Counted from the stretch's first letter, positions 45,268-53,527 are shown. The stretch is DNA of 64,000 nt from Streptomyces spinosus (GCF_020400655.1 NZ_JAINRC010000011.1:124001-188000), one strand, 5' to 3'. The notes: generated by a model not told the origin, from the letters alone. Numbers and translations: made by a program.

Positions 45268-46020
45268 TCACCCGCGCCCTCGCATCCGGACGGCGAGGCA
45301 TGCGAAGGGGTCCGCGGCGGACTCCGTCCGGGCCTCGCGGTGACCGGTTCCGGCCCACAGACGGATCGGTCGGGTGTCGCCGGCCGCGGTCGCGGCCTTG
45401 CGGAGGGGCGCTGAGGTGGTGCGGGGCCGGGTAGCCGGCCGGGGCGAGGCGTCGAAGCGGTCGGTGAAGTGGTCGCCGAGGGCGCGGGCGGGCCGTCCCG
45501 TGAAGGCGCGGGTGACGGTCGTGGTGGTGAAGGCGCGGGTGACGGTCGTGGCGGTGAAGGCCGAATCGGCCAGGGCCGCCTTGTGCGCGCGGACGCCCCG
45601 CTCTCGTGCGTGCGCAGCGCAGCAGCACGGTGCCCACCTTGGCGGCCCTGGCGCCCGCGCGCGTGACCTCCCTCACGCCGGCGGCGGCCGCTGCCGGTGC
45701 CGCCCGTGGCGATGACGGGCAGGGTGACCGCTCCGGCGCCCTCCGCCCGGCCCGGACCCTCACGCCAGTCCGGCCGCCCGACCTGATCGCCCCCGTGCAC
45801 GGGGTGCCGACCGCTCCGTACGCCGGGTGAAGGACACCCACGGGACGGGGGCCGAGACCAACAGGTCGATGTCGTCCCTCCAGTGGTCGTCGTCCTCGGT
45901 CGGTTCCCGGGACAGGGCCGGGCCGTAGCGGTCGGCCTCCGCCCGTACGGCGCGGGCGCGGTGCCGGCGCGCCCGGCCGGAGACCGGCGCCGGGCCGGGC
46001 GTAGACAGAGCGCGCTCCGC
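45268..46020 (-). pseudogene. Decayed nitronate monooxygenase (2-nitropropane dioxygenase)
   Basis: Pieces of one protein appear in order in different minus-strand frames. First, from about 46010: RAVRAEADRYGPAL, EPTEDDDHWRDDIDLLV and SAPVPWVSFT. Then VHGGDQVGRPDW and VTLPVIATGGTGSG, the FMN-phosphate region. Then REVTRAGARAAKVGTVLL, HKAALADSAFTATTVTRAFT, TGRPARALGDHFTDRFDA, and finally APLRKAA and RLWAGTGHREARTESAADP, ending at the TGA at 45268. This is the order of a nitronate monooxygenase. The N-terminal FMN-binding part (about 70 residues) is missing, about 50 residues after VSFT are deleted, and at least three frameshifts are needed. A 27-bp duplication adds nine residues. The identification uses remembered family sequence and should be confirmed by frame-tolerant search. 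Confidence 0.75.
45500..45561. repeat. 27-bp tandem duplication inside the pseudogene
   Basis: Copies at 45500-45526 and 45527-45553 differ at one base, and eight bases of a third follow. In the pseudogene frame each encodes TVTRAFT-type sequence, so the unit FTxTTVTRA is doubled where the intact family has one. Confidence 0.85.
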
Positions 46021-46033
46021 CTGTCAGACGCCC

Positions 46034-46049
46034 ATTACGCTGGCGCTAT
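46034..46049. promoter_or_regulatory. Possible LysR-type T-N11-A box
   Basis: ATTACGCTGGCGCTAT fits the T-N11-A pattern of LysR operators and lies 34 bases before the LysR start, at the missing 5' end of the divergent pseudogene. The palindrome is imperfect and the pattern is short. Confidence 0.25.
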
Positions 46050-46082
46050 GCACGGCAGGCATGGGTGCCGGAAAGGGGCGCG

Positions 46083-46940
46083 ATGAGCATGGACGTCGAG
46101 TTGCGTCACCTGCGGGCCTTCGCGTCGGTGGCCCGCCACCGCTCCTTCTCCCGGGCCGCCGAGGAACTGCTGATCACCCAGCCGGCGCTCAGCCGTACGA
46201 TCGCGCAGCTGGAGGGCATCCTGAGCGTCCGCCTGCTCGACCGTTCCTCCCGGCACGTCGAACCGACGGAGACCGGCGCGGAGTTCCTCGTCCACGTCGA
46301 GCGGGTCCTCGCCACGCTGGACCAGGCCCTCGCCGTCGCCCGGCACCGCGTCACCCTGCGGCTCGGCTTCAGCTGGCTGCTGCCCGATCCGTGGGCGCAG
46401 CGGACCGTGAGCCGGTTCGAGGAGGACACCGGAGCGACGGTCGCCCTGGTCCGGACCGACGATCCCCTCCAGGCGTTGCGCCGGCGCACCGTCGACATCG
46501 CGGTGGTCCGCGGCGAGCGGGAGGCGCCGAAGGGGGCGCACACCGTGCACCTGTTCGACGAGCCGCGCGTCGCCGTGTGCTCCGGGCACCACGAGCTGAC
46601 CCGCCTCGGTCATCTGGACTGGGCGGACGTCCGGTTCTGGCCGCTGGTGGTCAACACGGTCAGCGGTACGACCGGTCCCTGGTCGTGGCCCGCGGACCAG
46701 CGCCCGGCCCGGATCATCGAAACGGCGAACTACGACGAGTGGCTGGAGTCGGTGGCGGCCGACCGGGGCATCGGCATCGTCCCGGAGGTCGCGCGGCGCC
46801 GTACCCAGCACCCCGCGGTCAGTTTCGTCCCCCTCACGGGGGCACCGCCGAGCCCGGTGCGCCTCGTCTACTTCCCCGACTCGCAGCGGACACTGGTCCG
46901 CCGGTTCCTGGACGCCTCCCTCCGGACGGCGGCCGGGTGA
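46083..46940 (+). CDS. LysR family transcriptional regulator
   Basis: A 285-residue LysR regulator. The ATG at 46083 follows GAAAGGGG; an ATG six bases later and a GTG 18 bases earlier are alternatives. The winged helix is at residues 5-62 (LRHLRAFASVARHRSFSRAA, TQPALSRTIAQLEGILSVRL, LLDRSS, PTETG). The ligand domain follows from about 95. LysR proteins usually control the divergent neighbour, which here is a nitronate monooxygenase pseudogene; if so it has lost its target or regulates something else. Confidence 0.9.
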   Translation: MSMDVELRHLRAFASVARHRSFSRAAEELLITQPALSRTIAQLEGILSVRLLDRSSRHVEPTETGAEFLVHVERVLATLDQALAVARHRVTLRLGFSWLLPDPWAQRTVSRFEEDTGATVALVRTDDPLQALRRRTVDIAVVRGEREAPKGAHTVHLFDEPRVAVCSGHHELTRLGHLDWADVRFWPLVVNTVSGTTGPWSWPADQRPARIIETANYDEWLESVAADRGIGIVPEVARRRTQHPAVSFVPLTGAPPSPVRLVYFPDSQRTLVRRFLDASLRTAAG

Positions 46941-47079
46941 CGCCAGCCGCGCCCAGGAGACGCGGCGTCCATGCCGGCGACGCATGGACGCGTCTGCCCG
47001 GGCATTTCACGGGCCGCCGGGGCGTCGTTAGCGTGGACGCCGTGAAGCGAACCATCCCGAGCACGCTGCGAGGACCACG

Positions 47080-47883
47080 ATGAGCACAGGGCTGCCCCGG
47101 CAGGAATGCGCGGTCACCGTGCTGGGCGGCCCGACGGCCGTCATCGACATCGGCGGCCTGCGGATCGTCAGCGATCCGACCTTCGACGACGCGGGCCCCC
47201 AGGGGTACCTCACCAAGACCGCCGGGCCCGCCGCCGGCGAGGACGCGGTGGGACCGGCCGACCTCGTCCTGGTCAGCCACGAAGCCCACCCGGACAACCT
47301 CGACGGGCGGGGCCGCGCGTTCGCGAAGACCGCCCCGCTGGTGCTCACCGGGCCGCTCGCGGCGCAGCGGCTCGGCTCGCCCGCCGTCGGCCTCTCCCCG
47401 TGGACCGGCCACCGACTGCCCCGGCCGGACGGCGGCGGAGATCTGACGGTACTGGCCGTCCCCGCCGTCCACGGTCCCGAGGACGGCGAACGCGACGCGG
47501 ACGGCAACGTCAACTGCGAGGTCATCGGGTTCGTGCTGTCCGGGCAGGGCCTGCCGACCGTGTACGTCAGCGGCGACAACGCCTCGATCCGCACGGTCGC
47601 GGAGATCTCCCGCCGGGTGCCCGGGATCGACGCGGCCGTCCTGCACGCGGGAGCGGCACGCGTGCCGGCGAAGTTCGACGGACGGCCCCTGTCCCTGGAC
47701 AGCCGCCGGGCCGCCGCCGCTGCCGCCGTCCTGGGCGTGCGGACCGTCGTACCGGCCCACTACGACGGCTGGGCCCACTTCTCCGAAGGGCTTCCCGAGA
47801 TCGAACTGGCCTTCCACGAGGCCGGCCTCTCCTCCCTGCTGCGGGTCGCACCCCACGGCACGTGGGTGCCGCTGGCCCGCTGA
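47080..47883 (+). CDS. MBL-fold metallo-hydrolase
   Basis: A 267-residue metallo-beta-lactamase-fold protein. The N-terminus has VTVLGGPTAVIDIGGLRIV and SDPTFDDAGPQGYLTKT, typical of UlaG-like members. The metal motif reads LVLVSHEAHPDNLDG. Related proteins usually have SHDHHxDNLD, so the third position of that block is Ala instead of His. Later sites are AVPAVHGPE, YVSGDNASI and VVPAHYDGWAHF. It likely hydrolyses an ester or phosphoester in the cytoplasm; whether both metals bind is open. It follows the LysR gene by 139 bases. Confidence 0.82.
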   Translation: MSTGLPRQECAVTVLGGPTAVIDIGGLRIVSDPTFDDAGPQGYLTKTAGPAAGEDAVGPADLVLVSHEAHPDNLDGRGRAFAKTAPLVLTGPLAAQRLGSPAVGLSPWTGHRLPRPDGGGDLTVLAVPAVHGPEDGERDADGNVNCEVIGFVLSGQGLPTVYVSGDNASIRTVAEISRRVPGIDAAVLHAGAARVPAKFDGRPLSLDSRRAAAAAAVLGVRTVVPAHYDGWAHFSEGLPEIELAFHEAGLSSLLRVAPHGTWVPLAR

Positions 47884-47980
47884 GCCCCTCACTCGATGGC
47901 ACGGCAGCACCACCGCGGGTCGCGGGCCCGGTACGTCGAGGGCGACCGGCCGTGCCCGGGCGATGGGCCGGACCGTCCCC

Positions 47981-48018
47981 TGCCTTCAGGTGCCCAGGTG
48001 CCTTCAGGTGCCTTCAGG
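47981..48018. repeat. Repeated TGCCTTCAGG at the kinase stop codon
   Basis: Three copies at 47981-47990, 47999-48008 and 48009-48018. The middle one contains the stop codon (48004-48006) of the minus-strand sensor kinase, so a small tandem duplication has occurred at its 3' end. Confidence 0.6.
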
Positions 48019-49122
48019 GCCGGTGCGCGGGGCTGCCGCGGGTAGTTCCACGGTGACGCGGAGACCGCCGGCGGCGCGCGGGGTGAGGGTGAGCGTCCCG
48101 TCGTGTGCGTGCGTGATGGTCCGGGCGATCGCCAGGCCGAGGCCGACGCCCGCGTGGTCGGTGCGGACGCGTTCGGTGCCCCGCTGGAACGGTTCGGTGA
48201 GCGTCGGGACCAGCCGCGGGGCGAGCTTCTCGCCCGTGTTCTCCACGGTGAGCACGACGGTACGGGGGCGGACGCCGGTACTGACCCGGACGGCTCCCCG
48301 GTCCGGCAGGTTGTGGACGATCGCGTTGTGGACCAGGTTCACGGTCAGCTGGAGCAGCAGCGCCTGCGACCCGCTCGTGGGGGCGATGTCGCCGCCGGTC
48401 TCGATGGTGACGTCGTGCTTCTCGGCGAGGGGGAGCAGTGTCTCGGTCGCTTCTTCCGCCACCAGGGACAGGTCGACGGGTTCCCGGGTGAAGGACCGCT
48501 GTTCGGCGCGGCTGAGCAGGAGCAGTGCCTCGGTGAGGTCGATCGCCCGGGTGTTGACGGCGTGGAGGCGGTCGAGGAGTTCGCCGGTGTCGCGGCCCGG
48601 ATCGGTGCGGGCCACGTCGAGGAGTGCCTTGGAGATGGCCAGCGGGGTGCGCAACTCGTGGGAGGCGTTGGCCACGAACCTCCGCTGTTCGGCGACGTGC
48701 GTCTCGATCCGGGCGAGCATCGTGTCGAAGGCGTCGGCGAGTTCGCGGAACTCGTCCTCGCGGCCCGGCAGCCGGATGCGGTGCGAGAGTGAACCGTCCG
48801 TGGCCCTGCGTGTCGCGTCGGTGATCCGGCTCAGGGGGGCGAGCATGCGGCCGGCGAGGACCCAGCCTCCCAGCAGACCGAAGACCAGCAGGAAGACCAG
48901 TACCGCGGCAGCCGACGGCGCGAAGGCGCGCAGGAGGCCGGACCGGACGGGGAAGACACCGTGGGTGAGGGTGTCGCTGCTGACGAGGAGCGCGCGCTCG
49001 GGGACGTAGCGCAACAGGAACAGCCACACGGCGGCGAGCAGCAAGGCGCCCGCGACCATGAGGAATCCGGCGTAGCTGAGGGCGAGTCTGAGGCGGACGC
49101 TCATCCCGGGCGCTCTATTCAC
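48004..49122 (-). CDS. Sensor histidine kinase (VanS-like)
   Basis: A 372-residue membrane kinase. I chose the GTG at 49122, which overlaps the response regulator stop by eight bases and has GAAGGG before it; ATG 49104 is an alternative. Helices are at about 10-35 and 72-95, flanking a short extracytoplasmic loop. HAMP follows, then the phospho-acceptor box FVANASHELRTPLAIS with His near 150. The ATPase lobe has LTVNLVHNAIVHN, VENTGEKL and GVGLGLAIARTI. It pairs with the adjacent OmpR-type regulator. Confidence 0.9.
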   Translation of the reverse strand: MNRAPGMSVRLRLALSYAGFLMVAGALLLAAVWLFLLRYVPERALLVSSDTLTHGVFPVRSGLLRAFAPSAAAVLVFLLVFGLLGGWVLAGRMLAPLSRITDATRRATDGSLSHRIRLPGREDEFRELADAFDTMLARIETHVAEQRRFVANASHELRTPLAISKALLDVARTDPGRDTGELLDRLHAVNTRAIDLTEALLLLSRAEQRSFTREPVDLSLVAEEATETLLPLAEKHDVTIETGGDIAPTSGSQALLLQLTVNLVHNAIVHNLPDRGAVRVSTGVRPRTVVLTVENTGEKLAPRLVPTLTEPFQRGTERVRTDHAGVGLGLAIARTITHAHDGTLTLTPRAAGGLRVTVELPAAAPRTGPEGT

Positions 49123-49810
49123 GGTCCGGCCCTTCGGGTACGGCCTCCGGTGGCGTGTCGATGCGGTAGCCGGCGCCCGGCACGGTGGCGATGACCCATG
49201 GTTCGCCGAGACGCTTGCGCAGGGCCGAGACGGTGATGCGCACGGCGTTGGTGAAGGGGTCGGCGTTCTCGTCCCACGCGCGTTCCAGGAGTTCCTCGGC
49301 GCTGACGACACCGCCCTCGGCCGCGACGAGGACCTCGAGCACCGCGAACTGCTTCCGGGTCAGCGCGACGTAGCGGCCGTCCCGGTGGACCTCGCGGCGG
49401 AACGGGTCCAGCCGCAGCCCCGCGATCTCCCGCACGGGCGGCCTGTTGTGGGCACGTCTGCGGTCGAGGGCCCTGAGCCTCAGCACGAGTTCGCGCAGGT
49501 CGAAGGGTTTGGTGAGGTAGTCGTCGGCGCCGAGTCCGAACCCAGAGGCCTTGTCGTCGAGACGGTCGGCGGCGGTGAGCATGAGGATCGGCATGCCGCT
49601 GCCGGAGGCGACGATACGTCGGGCGATCTCGTCACCGGAAGGCCCGGGGATGTCGCGGTCGAGTACGGCGATGTCGTAGGTGTGGGTGCCCAGCATGTCC
49701 AGCGCGGTGTCGCCGTCACCCGCGAGGTCGGCCGCGATCGCCTCCAGGCGCAGGCCGTCGCGGATGGCCTCCGCCATGTACGGTTCGTCCTCGACGATCA
49801 GCACGCGCAT
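49115..49810 (-). CDS. OmpR-family response regulator (VanR-like)
   Basis: A 231-residue regulator. The receiver domain has VLIVEDEPYMAEAIRDGL, the phospho-acceptor Asp in IAVLDRDIPGPSGDE near residue 51, and LGADDYLTKPFDLRELVLRL. The winged helix is at 130-220 (RYVALTRKQFAVLEVLVAA, TNAVRITVSALRKRLGEP, GAGYRI). The sequence strongly recalls VanR of streptomycetes, but no vanHAX genes are in the window, so the target may be another envelope function. It is first in the operon with its kinase. Confidence 0.9.
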   Translation of the reverse strand: MRVLIVEDEPYMAEAIRDGLRLEAIAADLAGDGDTALDMLGTHTYDIAVLDRDIPGPSGDEIARRIVASGSGMPILMLTAADRLDDKASGFGLGADDYLTKPFDLRELVLRLRALDRRRAHNRPPVREIAGLRLDPFRREVHRDGRYVALTRKQFAVLEVLVAAEGGVVSAEELLERAWDENADPFTNAVRITVSALRKRLGEPWVIATVPGAGYRIDTPPEAVPEGPDRE

Positions 49811-49995
49811 GCACGTGATGCTACGAGCCGGTCCCTATCGTCGGCGTATGGAAAAACGCATACGTGCGGGCAACACCGCCTCGCCTTGACTGGTGGCATG
49901 CGCCGAACCCCACCCTCAGCAGGAACGACGGAAAACCCGATGTCCTTCGCCGCGCCCGGCCGCCGCCGGGAGCCGGCAGTGAGCGAGGGCGGGCG

Positions 49996-51072
49996 ATGAC
50001 GCGGGTGGACACGGTGGAGGCCGGGCAGGGCGGCGCCGGTCACCAGGGTCCCGGCGCCGGGGCCTGGCGCGCGCGTCTGCACCGGGCGGTGCGTGCCGCC
50101 TCCCGGCCGGGGCCCTGGAAGCGCGGGCCGGTGCTCGCGGTGTCGGCGGTGCTGCTGGGCCTGGGCCTGCTGCTGCACGCGCGGATCACCAACCGTGCGG
50201 GCCTCGGCAGCCTGGTGGAGACCTTCCTGCCGTGGTTCGGCCTGCTCGTCCCCGTCTTGCTGACCGGCGCGCTGTGGCGACGCTCCGCCACCGCGGTGGT
50301 CGCGCTGCTGCTGCCTGCCGTGGTGTGGCTGAACCTCTTCGGCGGGCTGCTCGGCGACAGGTCCCACCCGGGCGGTGACCTCACCGTCGCCGAGCACAAC
50401 GTCGGCGACGCCAACCCCGACCCGGCCGGCACCGCCCGCCACCTGGTCGCCTCCGGTGCGGACGTGCTGGCCCTGGTGGAGCTCACCGAGCGGGCCCGCG
50501 GCACGTACGAGAGGGAACTGGCGCGGGCGTACCCGTACCACACGGTGCTGGGCACGGTCGGGCTGTGGAGCAAGCTGCCGCTGTCGGACACCCGGCCGGT
50601 CGACGTCAAGATGGACTACGGGCCACTGGGGGACACCAAACCGGCCGACGTCAAGATGACCTACAACCGGGCGCTGCGCACCACGGTGGCCACGGGCCGG
50701 GGTCCGCTGGCGGTGTACGTGGCCCACCTGGGTTCCGTACGCCTGTTTCCCGCGAGGGGCTTTTGGACGGACAGCCGGGACCGCGGCGCGAAGGCGCTCG
50801 CCGAGGCCGTCGCCGCCGAGCGGAACAAGCGGGTGGTGCTGCTCGGCGACCTGAACGGCACCGTGGACGACCGCGCGCTCGCCGGCGTCACCTCGCGGAT
50901 GCGGTCGGCCCAGGTGGAGGCAGGCAGCGGATTCGGCTTCACCTGGCCGGCGAGGTTCCCCGTGGCGCGGATCGACCAGATCCTGGTCCGCGGCGTGCGG
51001 CCGGACAGTTCCCGGGTACTGCCGGCCACCGGCAGTGACCACCTGCCGGTGGCCGCCAGGATCAGCTGGTGA
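49996..51072 (+). CDS. Membrane-anchored endonuclease/exonuclease/phosphatase family protein
   Basis: A 358-residue protein from the ATG at 49996. Three hydrophobic helices lie at about 40-120 (LAVSAVLLGLGLLLHARI, FLPWFGLLVPVLLTGALW, AVVALLLPAVVWLNLFG). The EEP domain follows: LTVAEHNVGDANPDP, LVELTERA, VVLLGDLNGTVDD, and the catalytic SDHLPVAARI near the end. It is likely an extracytoplasmic phosphodiesterase. Within the domain a 15-residue unit is tandemly repeated (DTRPVDVKMDYGPLG then DTKPADVKMTYNRAL). Confidence 0.85.
   Translation: MTRVDTVEAGQGGAGHQGPGAGAWRARLHRAVRAASRPGPWKRGPVLAVSAVLLGLGLLLHARITNRAGLGSLVETFLPWFGLLVPVLLTGALWRRSATAVVALLLPAVVWLNLFGGLLGDRSHPGGDLTVAEHNVGDANPDPAGTARHLVASGADVLALVELTERARGTYERELARAYPYHTVLGTVGLWSKLPLSDTRPVDVKMDYGPLGDTKPADVKMTYNRALRTTVATGRGPLAVYVAHLGSVRLFPARGFWTDSRDRGAKALAEAVAAERNKRVVLLGDLNGTVDDRALAGVTSRMRSAQVEAGSGFGFTWPARFPVARIDQILVRGVRPDSSRVLPATGSDHLPVAARISW
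50587..50665. repeat. Imperfect 45-bp tandem repeat inside the EEP gene
   Basis: GACACC...GTCAAGATG starts at 50587 and again at 50632, a 45-base in-frame period. Over the first 33 bases 27 match. It doubles a short strand-loop of the enzyme. Confidence 0.7.
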
Positions 51073-51261
51073 ACACGCGGCGGGGCCGGCGGGCCGAGGG
51101 GCGGCGCCGCGGCGCCGGTGCTCGGGGTCACCCGGCCGGTGCTCCTCACGCATCGGCGCCGGCGCGTCCGGCCGCTGCACGGGACCGGCGCGCACGGGTG
51201 GGCCGGGCACGCCATGCTGGGGAGCGGACAGGGTCCCCGAGGAGGCCGGGAGGCGTGCCCG

Positions 51262-51900
51262 TTGATCGCCGTCAACCCGATGGACAGCGCCTCGGTGCTG
51301 GCCGCCTTCGGCGCGCTGGGTGTCCTGGCCGTGCTCTTCGCCGAGTCGGGTCTGCTGGTCGTCGGCTTCTTCCTGCCCGGGGACACGCTGCTGTTCCCGG
51401 CCGGTGTGCTGTGCGCGGGCAGCGCGCAGCAGCCGCCGCGGCTGGCGCTGTGGCAGGTGCTGGCGTGCGCGGCGATCGGAGCTGTGGCGGGCGGCCAGGT
51501 GGGGTACCTGATCGGACGGCACGGCGGCCGGGCACTGCTCGCGCGCACGAGCAGCGGGCGGGTGAAGGGCGCGGCGGCGCGGGCGGAACGGCTGCTGGCG
51601 CGCTACGGCTACGGCAAGGCGCTGGTGATCGGCCGGTTCGTGCCGCTGCTGCGGACGGTCCTGCACCCGGTGGCCGGGGCCCTGGGCGTGCCGGCGCGGA
51701 CCTTCACCCTCTGGCAGACGGTGGGCGGGGTGCTGTGGTCGCAGGCGCTGGTGCTCGCCGGGTACACCCTGGGGGCGTCCGTCCCGCACATCGACGACTA
51801 TCTGCTGCCGCTGGTCGCCGTGGTCGTCGTCCTGTCGCTGCTCCCGCTGCTGCCGGAGGCCCTCCGCGCCCGCCGGGACCGACGCGGCTCCGCGCGCTGA
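51262..51900 (+). CDS. DedA family membrane protein
   Basis: A 212-residue integral membrane protein. I chose the TTG at 51262, eight bases after GGGAGG; the ATG at 51280 has no ribosome binding site. DedA features: VLFAESGLLVVGFFLPGDT, GGQVGYLIGRHGG and the GRFVPLLRTVLHPVAGA block. DedA/SNARE-associated proteins are lipid scramblase-like or undecaprenyl-phosphate carriers needed for envelope maintenance. It is downstream of the EEP gene on the same strand, 189 bases away. Confidence 0.9.
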   Translation: MIAVNPMDSASVLAAFGALGVLAVLFAESGLLVVGFFLPGDTLLFPAGVLCAGSAQQPPRLALWQVLACAAIGAVAGGQVGYLIGRHGGRALLARTSSGRVKGAAARAERLLARYGYGKALVIGRFVPLLRTVLHPVAGALGVPARTFTLWQTVGGVLWSQALVLAGYTLGASVPHIDDYLLPLVAVVVVLSLLPLLPEALRARRDRRGSAR

Positions 51901-52467
51901 ACGAGCCACGGCTCACCCGTCGCAGATCCGCGCCCGCCGGCCGCAGTCCTGCACGGCACGGGCCTGCCCTGCCGGCGGGCCCGCCGGGCGCCGCGGCGAG
52001 GTCACTGCGCGCCCGGGAACCTCGGGTCCGCGGAGCCGGGTTGCCGGGCGAAGCCGGCTGACACGCCCACGAACTCGCGGGTCCAGCGTCCGGCCGAGCC
52101 ATGCCGAGTGGCCCATGCCGAGTGTCCCGCTCCACGGTGTCGGGCGGGAAGCGGGTCATCCGCCCCGGAGCGCCGGTGCGGCCGCTGCCCTACAGGTCGT
52201 GCCCGCCCCGGCAGAGGACACCGCCGAGCACGTCAGGCCCGACGACGAGCCCGGCCACCGGATGCCCGTGGGAGTCCGGCGCCTCGGCGAGCCGTTGGCC
52301 CGGCCATGTCGGACAGCGCTTCGACCTCTCGCATCCGCAAGGAACCGCAGCGGCTCCCGGCCGCCCCCAGCCGACCCGGTGCGCCGTGCCGCCCCGTCAC
52401 CCCTACGCCCCAGCCGCCTGCCGCCTGCCGCCTGCCGCCTGCCGCGTGCCGCCTACCGCCTGCCGCT
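51901..52467. other. Intergenic stretch with heptamer repeats
   Basis: About 570 bases between convergent genes with no convincing protein in any frame. Frames that stay open do so through repetitive Pro, Ala and Arg sequence. The right end is a heptamer tandem array listed separately. Confidence 0.5.
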
Positions 52468-52468
52468 C
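52413..52468. repeat. GCCGCCT heptamer tandem array
   Basis: Eight head-to-tail copies of GCCGCCT; copies five, seven and eight carry one- or two-base changes (GCCGCGT, ACCGCCT, GCCGCTC). It abuts the stop codon of the minus-strand gene that ends at 52468. Such heptamer runs can change copy number by slippage. Confidence 0.9.
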
Positions 52469-52974
52469 TAACGCCCCTTGCCGTCCTTGCGACGCTTCCG
52501 GTTCGGCCGGTGCGGTCGGTGCACCGTGTCCAGCTCCCCCACCGCTGCGCGCACATGGGCCGGATCGCCCGGCCGGCCGCCGCCCGCGCAGCTCCAGACC
52601 GGGCGGCCGGACTGCTTCGCCAGGTGCATGCCGAGGCCGTGGAGCGTGCAGACCGGCCACACCTGCCACAGGCACCCCGTGATCGTGTCCTGGGCGGCGT
52701 CGGCGATGCCCCACAGCGCCCAGTCGGCGGAGCCGGCCGGTTGCAGGGCGTTGCCGTGCGCGTTGCCGTCGGCCAGTGCGACGTAGACCCGTTCGTCCTC
52801 GTCCTCGTCCGCGTCCGCCGGGTACGCGATGAGGCACAGCGGGTGCTGCCCGGGCAGGGTCGCCGCGAGGTCCCGGTTGACCGTCGCCAGTGCCTCGTCC
52901 CACAGCGGGTGTTCACCGGCGGGGACGAAGCGCGGCTCGGGCGGACGCGGGAAGGAAGGGCGCATGCGCCCCAT
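52468..52974 (-). CDS. Protein of unknown function
   Basis: A 168-residue protein. The ATG at 52974 (MGRMRPSFPRPPEPRFV) is close behind GGGAG; a second ATG nine bases later has better spacing. Visible parts are EHPLWDEALATVNRDLAATL, an acidic run DADEDEDERVYVALADG, then WALWGIADAAQDTITGCLW and a basic C-terminal tail. It looks soluble and conserved in the middle. The stop codon adjoins the heptamer array, so repeat change could alter the tail. Function unknown. Confidence 0.6.
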   Translation of the reverse strand: MGRMRPSFPRPPEPRFVPAGEHPLWDEALATVNRDLAATLPGQHPLCLIAYPADADEDEDERVYVALADGNAHGNALQPAGSADWALWGIADAAQDTITGCLWQVWPVCTLHGLGMHLAKQSGRPVWSCAGGGRPGDPAHVRAAVGELDTVHRPHRPNRKRRKDGKGR

Positions 52975-53092
52975 GCTCCCAGTCGACCCCTTGCGCGGAC
53001 GCGGCGGGGCCACGAGGCGTTCTGGACGGGGTCGTGACCAACCGTGAGACTGGAGCCGACGATCCGACTCCCCCGCTGCCCAGGACGGTGAC

Positions 53093-53452
53093 ATGGAAGA
53101 GGAGATCCCGCGCGTCGCGCTGACCCCGCAGGCCGCTCAGCTGGTGCGTCGTCTGCGCGCCGAGCACGGTCCGCTGATGTTCCACCAGTCCGGTGGCTGC
53201 TGCGACGGCAGCGCCCCGATGTGCTACCCGGACGGTGAGTTCCGTACCGGCGGCTCGGACGTGCTGCTGGCCGAGCTGGCGGTGGACGGCGTGCCGGAGC
53301 CCGTCACGTTCTGGATGTCGCGGAGCCAGTACCAGGCGTGGAGCCACACCCGGCTGATCGTGGACGTCGTGCCGGGACGAGGCAGCGGTTTCTCCCTGGA
53401 AGCACCCGAGGGGGTACGTTTCCTCACCCGTTCTCGCGTCGTCGACGCCTAG
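53093..53452 (+). CDS. DUF779 domain protein
   Basis: A 119-residue protein with the DUF779 core: HGPLMFHQSGGCCDGSAPMC, then YPDGEF, DVLLAELAVDG and a C-terminal LIVDVVPGRGSGFSLEAPEG. The Cys-Cys and Cys residues suggest metal or redox chemistry. In many bacteria this gene sits next to an acetaldehyde or alcohol dehydrogenase; here the aldehyde dehydrogenase is about 9 kb away. It is divergent from the unknown gene upstream. Confidence 0.85.
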   Translation: MEEEIPRVALTPQAAQLVRRLRAEHGPLMFHQSGGCCDGSAPMCYPDGEFRTGGSDVLLAELAVDGVPEPVTFWMSRSQYQAWSHTRLIVDVVPGRGSGFSLEAPEGVRFLTRSRVVDA

Positions 53453-53527
53453 TGGGCCCGCCGGCCCGCCCGAGTCTGGTCCACTGCCCGTACACCGAGG
53501 ACAGTTGACGAGACATCAGGGGGCACG

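Noticed and set aside
45374..45715. Plus-strand frame with repeated VKARVTVVV
   Set aside because: It reads the 27-bp duplication of the minus-strand pseudogene in the wrong direction.
52108..53037. Plus-strand frames with repeated PPAACRL units
   Set aside because: Produced by the GCCGCCT heptamer array; no conserved protein around it.
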